A DNA stretch of 64,000 nt, from positions 89,370,881-89,434,880 of the forward strand of contig CM043957.1 in NCBI GenBank assembly GCA_014529385.2, given 5' to 3'. Source of the DNA: Adiantum capillus-veneris. Lineage: Eukaryota > Streptophyta > Polypodiopsida > Polypodiales > Pteridaceae. This document shows positions 54,034 to 64,000 of the stretch, in pieces; position 1 is the first letter of the stretch, and every line of letters starts with the position of its first letter. A program made the position numbers and the translations under genes. The notes beneath the pieces are model-generated. The model saw only the letters and a program-made list of their open reading frames with translations. It was not told the origin of the DNA and searched no databases.

Positions 54034-54910
54034 CCATATTTACAAAGATGTGAACCAAACACCTGTGGAAGAGTTTGATCCAGCCACAGTAGCAGGATCA
54101 GAACTCTCAGCATGGTTAGGGCAACCAAAAGAGATATGGATGTGTGGAGCTTCACATTGTGGAAGCTTAAGAAGAGAGGAATGCGTCTTGGAAAGGGCGA
54201 TAGAGGACAAAGAGTATATTCCGGAACCTTTCCCTGAAGATGCCTTGGAACCTCTAGAATGGGAACACATACTAGCAACATTGGATGTCTGTACCATTAC
54301 CGACAGTCCAACAACAAAATTTTGCAATAAGGATGGCTATGATGTGCTGCCCTATTACATGGTAAGCGTTATACCAGGAGGAAAAGAGACAGTAAAACCA
54401 CCAGAACAAGAAGAGTTTTACAACTCCTATGAGCATCTGGAAGTAAATGATGATGCAGATAATGAGTGTTCAGACACCTCAAGTGAGCATGGAAATGAAA
54501 CCAAGAATATCAAGTTTTATGATTTTGATAATCAACACCCTAGATGCCAGGAACGCTATAGGAGGAAACGAGCAGGAAACAAAGCGAGAGAGAACCTGAT
54601 GCCGAAGATAAAAGGTAAAACTCACTATTTGATGCTTGTAAAAGCAGAGGATTGTGTAAAAGATCAAATATCAGGAAGATTCTCAAAAGATCGAAAAGAA
54701 AGAACGCGAGAGGAAAGAAAACAGGTACGAAAAGCTAAAACCGAAACAAAATCACAAAAATCTCAAAAATAAAAAAAAGAAACAACAAAAGACCAAGAAT
54801 GGACCAAACTGGAGCGTAAACAGAAATACCAAGATCTGAAACGGTCTTTGAAAGAGATATGGACTACTGAAGAAGATAGTGAGGGTAAAGGAGAGTAAGA
54901 AAAGGGAAAC

Positions 54911-56460
54911 ATGAATGTACCATCACACTATCGGAAATTTACTATCCAGGACAGAAAAATCATCATGACACCACCAGTCAGGGAAAGAACCAACCAAGAA
55001 TCTTACGATGGGCCTGAAAATGCAAAAAAGATAGACCTTGCAGAACCAGGTGAAAAGCCTCAGTCGGTCTATATAGCTAACGATTTAGAGCCTGAAGAGG
55101 AAGAACAGCTAACAAAACTTCTCAAGAAGTATAAAGATGTATTTGCTTGGTCCTATAAAGACCTCAAAGGAGTTGATCCATTGATATGCCAACATACAAT
55201 TCCTTTGAAATCGGATGCAAAACCTAGCAAACAACGTCCTTATACATATAATGACACATTTGCTAAACGAATTAAAGAAGAGATTGATAAACTGATGGAA
55301 GCTGAATTCATCTACGAGATTGAACATACAGATTGGGTGTCACCCATTGTGGTAGTTCCCAAAAAGAATGAAAAACTGCGAGTGTATGTAAACCTCAAAA
55401 AGGTAAATGCAGCCACCATAAGGGATAATTATCCCTTATCAATCACAGAACATGTACTTGAGCGGGTGTCCGGGAAACGGGCTTATTCCTTTCTGGATGG
55501 TTTTTAGGATACAACCAACTGGCAATAGCAAGGGAGGATCAACACAACATTGCGTTTGCCACAGAATGGGAGATTTATGCGTATCGAGTTATGCCATTTG
55601 GCTTAACTAATGCACCAGCCACTTTCCAAAGGTTAATGATGCACGCATTCAAGGAATACCTAAGAATATTCTTAGAAATTTACATGGATGATCTTTTTGT
55701 ACACTCTCTTCTACGAGAAGAGCATATCGACCATTTGCAAAAGTTCTTTGAAAAATGCAGGACGTATCGAATCTGTCTTAACCCGGAAAAGTGTGTATTC
55801 ATGGTTAAGCAAGGCTGCATCTTAGGACACATTGTCTCACGAAATGGCATAACCACTGACCTAGACAAAGTCAAATTCATTGTAGACCTACCCAGGCCTA
55901 CTAATGCGAAACAAGTGCAATCCTTCATGGGACACTGCGGATATTATCGAAGATTCATATACATGTATGCGGTTATCGCACAACCTTTGTATCGTTTGCT
56001 AGTCAATTCGAGTGGACCGAGGAGTGTGAAACTTCATTCCAAAAGATGAAGGAAAACCTTATATCAGCACCTGTACTAAAAGCACCAGATTGGGAAAAGA
56101 TATTCCATGTGCACATTGATGCTTCAGCATATGCCATTGGAAATATTCTGGCTCAATCTGGAGACAGAACAATGGATTTTCCGGTTTGCTATGCGAGCCG
56201 ACACTTAAACAGTGCAGAAAAGAACTACACAACCACCGAGCGGGAAGGGTTAGGAATGATTTATGCTGTAAAGAAATTTTGGCATTATTTGCTCGTAAAT
56301 AAATTTGTGTTCTTCACAGATCATCAAGCTCTTTTGTATCTGGTAAATAAACCTTGCAACACAGGGAGAATCGTACGTTAGTTTATTATATTGCTAGAAT
56401 TTGACTTCACAGTGGTAGTCAAAAAGGGTAAAACCCATCTACGAGCGGATCATCTTTCAA
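54911..56460 (+). pseudogene. Athila/Tat-like reverse transcriptase and RNase H
   Basis: The RT has DVFAWSYKDLKGVDP, WVSPIVVVPKKNEKLRV, a broken SFLDGF(S)GYNQ motif (one base missing at 55,505), MPFGLTNAPATFQR and the catalytic YMDD at 55,681-55,692. RNase H follows from 56,046 in another frame (FHVHIDASAYAIGN, YTTTEREGLGMIYAVKKF, FFTDHQALLYL) with a stop at 56,379 and then LRADHLSRI. The DLAEPGEKPQSVYIA lead-in and KGVDP motif are typical of plant Athila/Tat lineages rather than chromoviruses. Confidence 0.85.
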
Positions 56461-56619
56461 GGATACACAACGGGGAAGCTCCTGAAGGTGTAGATGATGA
56501 CATACCAGATGCTTATCTTTTCAACATTGAAATGGTACCCAAATGGTCTCAGAGAATTGTTAGCATTCTTTCCTTTGGAAGTAGGTTTGATAATACGGAA
56601 TGCAGATCCAAACAACAAA

Positions 56620-58250
56620 CAATTCGACAAACAAAAAACTTCCAGTTGATAGCAGGACGGCTGTATCGTCTTGGATCGGACCTAATCCTACGATTATGTA
56701 TAAATCCGGAAGAATTCGAGTGCTACCTTGAAGAGGCACATGTCCAGGGTTGTGCGTTTCATTGTTCAACAGTGAAAACACACCAGAGACTGAAATAGTT
56801 AGGGGTTTATTGGCCAACTATGTATACGAACACACATTCTTATGTTACCAATTGTACTATATGTAGTGCCAAAAGACCAGTGGATCACGCAACTTTGTTT
56901 TAGATAAACATAGCACCTGCATGGAGTCAATATATCATTGACTTCTTAACCACCAGGACGTTCCATGAGAACATCACAAGAGCACGGAAAAAAGCTATAG
57001 AGCTGGAAGCTCGTGACTTTCAGTTAATTGGAAACCAACTCTATAAGCGGGGAAAGGACAATCAACTTAGAATCTGTGCAAGTGAAAGTGAATACCTGCT
57101 AATTCTAGAACATGCACATGGTGGAATAAGTGGAGGCCATTTTTCGGGCGATAAGACGGCAAAAATTGTCTTAATCGTAGGAATTTGGTGGCCTACATTG
57201 CACATGGATGCTGAAGAGTTTGTAAAGTGTTGTGACGCATGTTAACGCACCAAGGTGCCAATTAAAAGAGATGAGATGCCATTACGGCCAATGATGGGAG
57301 CAAGAGAATTTGAAAAATGGGGCATTGATTTTGTGGGACCGATATCACCACCTGCATATCGCACCCATACCCAATATATCATTGTGGCTACGGACTATCT
57401 CACAAAATGGGTCGAAGCCAAGGCAACACAAAAAGCTGATGCATGCACCACTGCACAATTTTTGTATGAGAATGTTTTTGTACGTTACGGGTTACCAATA
57501 GAAATTGTCAGTGATTGTGGGACACATTTTCTCAATGAAGGGATTGAATACATTGAGAAGGGATTGAATACGTGCTAGAGGAATTCATGGTCATACATAG
57601 GAAATCTGCACCATACCATCCACAGGCCAATGGACAAGCTGAGGCCACAAATAAAACACTATGCACGGTTCTCACTAAAATAGTGTCAGAATCAAGAACA
57701 GATTGGGATCAGCAACTACACTCAACACTATGGGTATATAGGGTAGCTTACAAAACATCAATCGGAACAACACCATACAACATGGTGTTTGGCCTAAATG
57801 CTATACTACCCATAGAGTTTTTAATTCCAACTCTACGAGTAGCAAAAAGCTTAGAATGGACAGGGCATGAGCTCTCTTCGAGAATTGATGATCTTGAAAA
57901 GCTAGATGAACTTCGCTTGAGAGCTGTAGCTTCAATCTATGCTAAAACTTAGAGAAGACAAAAAGAATCTTTTGACAAACATGTACGTACCAAAGAATTC
58001 AAAACAGGTGATTACGTACTTGTTTATACCTTGAAGCAACATGCCAAGAAACTTAAAAAGCGAGGGATGGGACCATTTGTGATTAGTAATCTATCACAAA
58101 GTGGAGCTGTCAAGCTTCCTACATTAGCAGGTGAAGAAATGCCAAACTGGATTAGTGGATGTCGACTGAGGAGGTATCATCTACCACTCGAACAAGAGAT
58201 GCTCCAACAAATTCATCAAGGAAAACAAAGAATGAAGGAAAAATAGAGAG
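56620..58250 (+). pseudogene. Athila/Tat-like integrase with two zinc-binding segments
   Basis: A first zinc-binding-like segment (FQLIAGRLYRLG...HVQGCAFH...YWPTM...CTICSAK) lies at 56,638-56,880. A second, related one (FQLIGNQLYKRG...HAHGGISGGHF...WWPTL...CCDAC) lies at 57,012-57,243. The core follows with WGIDFVGPISPP, IVSDCGTHFLNEG and PQANGQAEATNK. A 20 bp tandem duplication at 57,537-57,576 shifts the frame inside the core. The C-terminal part (FKTGDYVLVY, KLKKRGMGPFVI) ends at TAG 58,244. Stops at 56,797, 56,900 and 57,242 show it is inactive. Confidence 0.8.
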
Positions 58251-58553
58251 TACGAGAGGAAGCTCAAGCCGAAGCACAAGAACACATAGCAAAAAGACGA
58301 CTTCTGTGACAACAACAATGTGCGCTCCTTGCCGCATTGTCGAAGCAAGGGACTTGCCTAACACTGTGTGCGAGCCACAGATGGCTCCAAGCACACAACT
58401 AGCTTAACTAGTAAGCTCAAAAGAGGGCAATGGTGTGTCACTCACCGCTCTATGCTCCTGCCGTGGAGGATTCCTCACCGCGAAGAGGAAGGAGACGGTG
58501 CTACGTCGTGCTCAACCGCTTCACCGCCGTCGTGCCGCCGCAATGGTCGATCG

Positions 58554-58680
<127 letters not shown>

Positions 58681-58987
58681 GGAGGTGAAGAAGAAGAAGA
58701 TGGAGATGGAGATGGAGCAAGAGAACTCTTCTATTGCACAAATGAGAGAATGAGTGAATTTTAGGTTCAGTTGACTTTTATATGAGCTCACCCCATTCAC
58801 ACTTGGGCGCCCATGCTTAGCCAACTAATCCCTTGAATGTTCCAGTTAGAGTGCGCCTCTCATCGGCGATCACTCTTACCCTTTTCCTATTGGACCGACA
58901 AGCCCGATACCTGACTCTACAAGTAAATAATACAACGTCTGCCGTAGGTTACAACGTCCGTCGTAGGTGATAGGGTGTCCGTGAGCC

Positions 58988-59683
58988 GTGAGGGTTAACA
59001 AACAACAAAGTGGACCACCATTACGAATCAATGCCATTCGACTGACGAAGTTCAATGAAGAAACAATGGAGCCAATAATTGCGGTCAAGGTGGGTAGCAA
59101 TCAAGTTGAATCAACAGCCTTGCTTGATTCTGGAGCTCAAGCAAATTTGATCTCTTACGGATTATACCAACAGCTCAAAGTCACAGTTCAACTTCATCCT
59201 ACTCCTCAAGCGCTGGAAAGTAGCACATCACACCCATTGAAAACATTGGGATGGACTATATTGCATGTACAGATACATCAATATATTTACCCACACAAAT
59301 TCTATGTGGTGGCAGATGAAAGCACACAACACCCAATGATGTTGGGGCAACCTTGGCAAAAAGAGTACAATGCGCAGATAGATTGGAAAGCAAAGGCAAT
59401 CAAAATTCAACATGCACATGAACAGCAGGTGACAGCCTTTGCTCAGCAATACCAAAATGATCAACTACAAGCCATGCAATCACTGGAAACAAAGCCAAAA
59501 GCACAAATGCCATCAAAGAACAACCTAATACCCGAGACCAACAATCAGGTAAAACCCAACCATGCTACTTACAGACATATGAAGTCACCGGCCACAATGC
59601 AACGAAAGAATTCCAACGAAGCAGATGCTTCAACCAAAAACCAAGGGCATAAAACAGATATGGATCCCAAAGAAAATGCTTAG
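58988..59683 (+). CDS. Retroelement aspartic protease ORF (Ty3/gypsy)
   Basis: This 231-codon ORF has a retropepsin-like domain: PIIAVKVGSNQVESTALLDSGAQANLIS with the catalytic DSGA, then HPMMLGQPWQKEYNAQIDWK, the usual end of such domains. The last 90 residues are a Gln/Lys/Asn-rich linker. It is intact as an ORF but isolated: it lies downstream of the integrase of the previous element and upstream of a candidate LTR, so it belongs to a different or rearranged element that has lost its pol. Confidence 0.7.
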   Translation: MRVNKQQSGPPLRINAIRLTKFNEETMEPIIAVKVGSNQVESTALLDSGAQANLISYGLYQQLKVTVQLHPTPQALESSTSHPLKTLGWTILHVQIHQYIYPHKFYVVADESTQHPMMLGQPWQKEYNAQIDWKAKAIKIQHAHEQQVTAFAQQYQNDQLQAMQSLETKPKAQMPSKNNLIPETNNQVKPNHATYRHMKSPATMQRKNSNEADASTKNQGHKTDMDPKENA

Positions 59684-60225
59684 CCATAACCCAAATATCA
59701 CTCACATTTGGATACCAAAGCAAAATCAAAAGGAACTCGCTTCAGTACAAGCAACATCAGAAGGCGGACATCTGCATTTCAAAAAGGAAAACTGACTTAT
59801 GTGGATGCCAATCAACAACAAACCAATGGCAAACAATGAAGTGTCAAACCATCTACAAAAACCGGCAGCAACAAAATACCAATGGAAAGCAAAGGCAATA
59901 CGGCCCATAACCATTATGGCCTAGCCAATTCTCTCCTTAGACACAGCTACGGCTCTATCAACAGTGTCGGCAAAGCAAGTGCCTTTTGCAAAAAAGACAA
60001 TTAAACAGAGAGCAGTAAAGTTACAGCTGTTACTTGTAAAGAAAACACGAAACCTCGATGGAAAATGCCAATAAGCATCTTGCTTATTCCCTTCTCTTGC
60101 ACAACATTACTTTTTCCATGCATTGACCAATTATCCATAAAGTAGGGCCACATTACTAGGCCATGCATTAGCACAACTTTTTCAACCTATGCACGGCACA
60201 TACTCCGAGGCGATACCTTGTCGTT
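59684..60225. other. Retroelement interior without recognisable domain
   Basis: The stretch is A-rich and low in complexity, in keeping with the linker before it, but no ORF of interest follows. It appears to lead from the protease ORF to the purine tract. Confidence 0.4.
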
Positions 60226-60252
60226 CGGGAGGACTCCGACTAGGAGGGGGGG
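60226..60252 (+). promoter_or_regulatory. Candidate polypurine tract
   Basis: GGAGGACTCCGACTAGGAGG and then GGGGGGAGG end at about 60,252. Purine tracts of this kind prime plus-strand synthesis in LTR elements and mark the left end of the 3' LTR. The following sequence CATTCTCAAATGCGG is the putative LTR edge. Confidence 0.45.
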
Positions 60253-62799
60253 AGGCATTCTCAAATGCGGAACCAATAATAGAAACAACAAAAAAGGGCA
60301 TGATTTTCGACTATTTTAAGGGTTGTTGTTTGATTGCGAAATTTTCTGGAGTAACCCAAGTATAGATGCCCTTATACAGCATGTATCCACAGGTATATGG
60401 GGCCAAACGCCAAATCAAGCCCCTAGGTGTGTGTATATAAGTAGAAATAGCCATTTTTCAGACAAAATATTGGTAAAACGGAGAAATCCGGCCATAAAAA
60501 TTGCATGCAAGTGTATATAATGTTTTGTGGTGATGTTTGTGATTTGTTATGATTTTTGGGGATTTTCTGGGTTTGATTTGTTTTTTTCCTTTTAATTTTG
60601 CTAATTTTCGGCAGAAAAACTTCAAAAATACAAAAAGCAGGTAAAAAACAGTCGTAATGAAAAACAAAAAATATGGGGATGATCAGTGACTATAGGAAAA
60701 CCTATGGTACAGCGGGGGTGCAATTATGAGACTGGAGCGGAAAGTGTGTTTTGGCCAGGTTTTGATCGAAATGCCAAATTTCTAGTAAACAGAGCAAATG
60801 GAGTCCAAATCAAGAATTTTTTGAGCTTAAACCACATCTCGCAAGAAGATAGGAGCACATGTCAAGTTTCATGAAAAGTGGTTTGGGGACCTCCATTATA
60901 AGAAATTTTCACCCCATTTTTAGCTCATTCTCACTATTGACTTTGTGGAGAGAGCTTCTGCAACCTAGAGCGGACCGACCTTCCAGCAGCTTCTACGACG
61001 CGCACGACTACCCGACGAGCTCCATACATGAGAGGTAGGCTCACCACCTTGAGTTTTTTGCGCATGTTTGTCATTATGTCGCGAAAACTAGCATAGGGGC
61101 CACACACAAAGCGGGCGGTAGAGACCTACAAGTAGAGACGGCGGCCTAACGGCTAACCCGAAAGCAAAAAGACTTTATCGGAAGCTTACCCTAGTCTAGG
61201 AGACCAGTCCTGGATGTCCAAAGGCAGTAGGAAACCATCGAGAAAAACCCTAATTCCCAGAAACCCGCAAGAGGCCACCAAATGGGAAATCGGCGAAACG
61301 ACGACCAAATGCTACCAAAATTCATGGGTAGGAGCATCTCGACATGCTCGACAAGTCTATATGACCCGCATGACCAAAAGGTGACCCGAAGCGGCACTAA
61401 ACTTTAGAGACGACATCAGACACACAAAGCGTCAAATTGCACTTGCGGCCAAACCGCAAGTCCGTTTGCCACCAAACTTCACGAGCGGCCTTCCTAGACC
61501 ATCAACAACCAAGTTCTATGGTGGTAGACCACCACAAATCATCAAAGGTATGTAAATGCAACCACGGGTACTTCTAGAGCGACAAATTGCCAAATGGAGC
61601 TCCGGTGGAGCCAAAGTCGACAAAAACCATACGACAAGGATCCCCAAGGGTTGACTTTTTCTCTATCCATTTGACTTTTTTGTTGAATGCTCAAAAGGGA
61701 CTTAGGGGGAGCCAAGGGCAAGCACTGGGAGCACCAACAATGAAAAAATCACCAAAAGAGATCCTACGCGTAGGATGTCTCAAGGGCACTTTTGGGCAGA
61801 GACTCCAACATTTTTCATCATGCACATTTTCTGAAAGACACTTACAAGCTATCCACCAAGTCTCATCACATTTGGACAAAAATTGACCTCATATGCATGA
61901 AAAAACGCAAAGTTAGAGCATAGAGGCAATAATGGGCCATAGACCTACCAAATCTTGTCCAAATCCAATGAAACTTGCACAACACATTCACCAACACATC
62001 AACAACCAATCTGTGTGGTTAGAAGGAAAAAATGATGAAATAGACATCCTACGCGTAGGATGTCTATTTGACTTTTTTGACATGCAGAGGATGTTTTATC
62101 ATTCCAGATCCAATCACCTCATCATCAGGAGCCCATATATCAAGTTTGAGGCCATTCTAATCATTTTTGACCCCCAACACCTTCAAGATACACTTTTTGA
62201 GCCCAAAAACACTACACAGGCCCTTATAAGCATCAGATCTTGTCCAAATTCAAATCCAAGCATATAGCCATGTTCCATAGGCCAAGGACAACCCACAGAA
62301 CAAGTTTCATGTCATTTTGAAGAAAAAGACATCCTACGCGTAGGATGTCTCCAACATAAATTTAGCCTTCTGTGCAAAGAGTGACATCATGGGAGCCAAT
62401 ACCATGGTACAATAAGCCCATATACCAATTTTCAACCCATTTGGACATCAATTGCTACCTATGATGGACATTCTACCCAAATTGTGACCTAAAGCCTGAA
62501 TCAGTCCAAAAATCCACTTTTTGATATCCAAATTTAAATCCAAGCATATAGCCATGTTCCATGAGCCATACACTACCAACATGTCAAATATGAACCAATT
62601 CTGATGAAAAAGACATCCTATGCGTAGGATGTCTAGATGAAAATTTTTGGCCAGATTTGCACTGTGAGCACATGCACAGCTTCACAAGTTCCTTTTAAGC
62701 TTTATTTTCAATTTTCAAGTCATTTGGATAAGTAAAACTCAGTTTCGCAGCTAATATGGAAAAAACGCTAACTTCGGACTACTGAGTGCAACAGGATCT
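60253..62799 (+). repeat. Candidate LTR and long leader of a Ty3/gypsy element
   Basis: Between the purine tract and the gag-like ORF at 62,800 lies 2.5 kb without genes. The first 0.8 kb could be an LTR. From about 61,480 to 62,660 there is a diverged tandem repeat of about 285 bp marked by an 18-24 bp palindrome, and by repeated phrases such as CATATAGCCATGTTCCAT (62,261 and 62,542). I could not find a primer-binding site or a second LTR copy, so the borders are unproven. Confidence 0.4.
61760..62634. repeat. Palindrome CATCCTACGCGTAGGATG, four copies at 285 bp spacing
   Basis: The palindrome is centred at about 61,768, 62,053, 62,338 and 62,622. Copies 2 and 3 extend to a perfect 24 bp palindrome by AGA/TCT on the outside. 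Copy 1 changes one outer base of the left arm and copy 4 has TATGCGTA in the core. Spacers are much less conserved than the palindrome. Confidence 0.9.
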
Positions 62800-63527
62800 A
62801 TGGCAGCCTCGAAGTCACCGACAAAGAAGAAGAGAATGACCATCAAGGATTACCTGGAAGAAGTGGAACCCTTCGTCATTCCAGAAGGAACACTAAAGCC
62901 CACCAGCACATGGATACAAGAGGATCTGTCAGAGTCCAACGACCTAAAGATCTACCAAGGAGTGTTCAAAGACACTGAAGGCAATGTTATTGAGCTCCCA
63001 ATGCTGCCGAGAGGACTCAATGAGTTTGTACGAAGCAAGATGGCCGGATACTTGGAGAAGATTGATCTCCACAACTAATTTGAAGCAATACCGGCAGGAG
63101 TGGACATCAAGAGAGTTTGGGAGTTTGTGACAAGCATCAAGGAGGGTGGAGTGGCCAAAGTAACAGATTTACAAGGCAGACCAGAAACAGAGATAATAAT
63201 CACTGAGCAGGTTGTAGCAGATGCACTAGACCTCTCCAACGAGGGGGACAGTGTAACAAAAAGAAGGGATAAGGTCAAGGTGTACAAAGAGAAGAAGGGG
63301 AATTACACCTTTGAAGACATTGCCAACCCAAGAGTGGCAATCATGAGCCAGTTATACAACCAGTACTTCCACATATGCACGAAGAGGCCACAGAAGTACA
63401 AGATGCCGCCACGTGCAATGGCCACGACATTCACGTGGGCAATGACGAAAGGAACCCCAAAGACAATCAACTATGCGGCATATATATATGACAGCCTAGT
63501 AAAGATGGGCAACAGCCAACCTATATA
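62800..63527 (+). pseudogene. Gag-like ORF of a Ty3/gypsy element, first part
   Basis: The frame begins MAASKSPTKKKRMTIKDYL and is open to 63,527 except for a TAA at 63,076 (DLHN*FEAIPAG). Its middle (VWEFVTSIKEGG...ITEQVVADALDLSNEGD...YNQYFHICTKRPQKYKMPP...TFTWAM) resembles the large N-terminal gag-type region of plant Tat/Athila-like elements, which is related to the plant mobile domain fold. I infer a structural protein. A short TA-repeat indel near 63,524 moves the frame for the next part. Confidence 0.55.
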
Positions 63528-64000
63528 GTGCCAGGAGAACTGATCACCAAGGTGATTTATGGAGCACTACACGCAAAAGGAAGGTGGCCTGACCCCCCGT
63601 CTCAGAATGATTGGCTGAGGTTAAAAGAAGACAAGGAAGACGAGCCGCAAAGAGCACCAAAGGTGGCAACAAGATTGAAAAGACGGCTAGAGCCAGTTCA
63701 AGAGGAGCAACCCGAGCAGAAGAAAGGAAAGAAGGAGTTTGCTCAAGTGCCGGCCAAAGAAACAAGGTCACAGAAAGCGGCAAGACTAGAGAGGCTGATG
63801 GAGAGCTTCCGAGCAGAGAGAGCCCTCAAAGGCGATTTAAGTGAACTCTGGAAGCCTTCTCTAGAGTGTATGTCAGGATCATCCAGAAGAGTGCAAAGGG
63901 ACCGATTTGAAGACTATATCAAGAATTTTGAGATTCTTGATGCTGCATCAAAGAACATTCCACATGTCCCTTTCACAGAGGAAGAAGTACAACAAATACG
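63528..64000 (+). pseudogene. Gag-like ORF, continuation in another frame, runs off the window
   Basis: From GTGCCAGGAGAACTG at 63,528 a new frame stays open to the window end. It encodes GELITKVIYGALHAKGRWP, a Lys/Arg/Glu-rich helical linker (KKGKKEFAQVPAKETRSQK), and a helical segment (RVQRDRFEDYIKNFEILD). It very probably continues the same protein after a frameshift. The element continues beyond 64,000. Confidence 0.5.

Larger units (their letters stand above)
54034..58250 (+). mobile_element. Decayed Ty3/gypsy (Athila/Tat-like) retrotransposon without visible LTRs
   Basis: Parts in order on the plus strand: an acidic and then Lys/Arg-rich region (54,034-54,900), reverse transcriptase, RNase H, duplicated integrase zinc fingers, integrase core and a short C-terminal domain. 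The interval up to 58,250 has several stops and frameshifts, so it cannot make one polyprotein. Its left end meets a dead DNA-transposon gene near 54,020. I find no LTR pair, so either the element was cut by other insertions or its LTRs lie outside recognisable sequence. Confidence 0.8.

Overview
The window is nuclear DNA of a land plant with a large, transposon-rich genome. The evidence is a plant-type glutamate receptor-like (GLR) gene with a 14 kb intron, several classes of plant Ty3/gypsy and Ty1/copia elements, a LINE, and DDE-type transposase genes of a kind I associate mainly with ferns, lycophytes and streptophyte algae. A fern or similar non-seed plant is my best guess, but the sequence does not prove it. 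AG/CT and CA/GT microsatellites are extremely abundant and create many false ORFs.

Layout. 1-8,290: satellite-like array built on the motif GGTCCACCACTTGTCCAAGC, with a 2,050 bp higher-order unit at its left end. 8,300-9,800: a 90 bp tandem repeat and a GC-rich, promoter-like stretch. 9,800-12,050: a second array with the same motif, partly a 316 bp tandem repeat. 12,126-15,358: a DDE-type transposase-like gene (DUF7869-like). 17,259-36,799: one GLR gene in five exons. Its first intron holds a decayed chromovirus and two 1.3 kb direct repeats. Its last intron holds a defective copia element with clean 5 bp target duplications. 37,000-42,900: AT-rich DNA, microsatellites and a LINE with an inverted middle piece. 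43,685-45,055: an unrecognised two-exon gene. 45,404-48,396, minus strand: a six-exon gene model joining a divergent histone H3, an Ulp1/C48 cysteine protease and an FCP1/SCP-type phosphatase domain. 49,768-54,033: a second, broken DDE-type transposase gene whose 2.3 kb intron is an array of palindromes with the core CACCACTT/AAGTGGTG. 54,034-58,250: a decayed Athila/Tat-like Ty3/gypsy pol. 58,988-64,000: parts of another Ty3/gypsy element (protease, candidate polypurine tract and LTR, long leader with a palindrome every 285 bp, gag running off the edge).

The two most unusual points are the H3-Ulp1-phosphatase fusion, which reads as one 839-residue protein if a single base in a run of six Gs is discounted, and the occurrence of CACCACTT-type arrays next to or inside introns of two separate DDE transposase genes. 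The only ordinary cellular gene I can support is the GLR. Its visible exons encode a compact 461-residue receptor without the usual amino-terminal domain.
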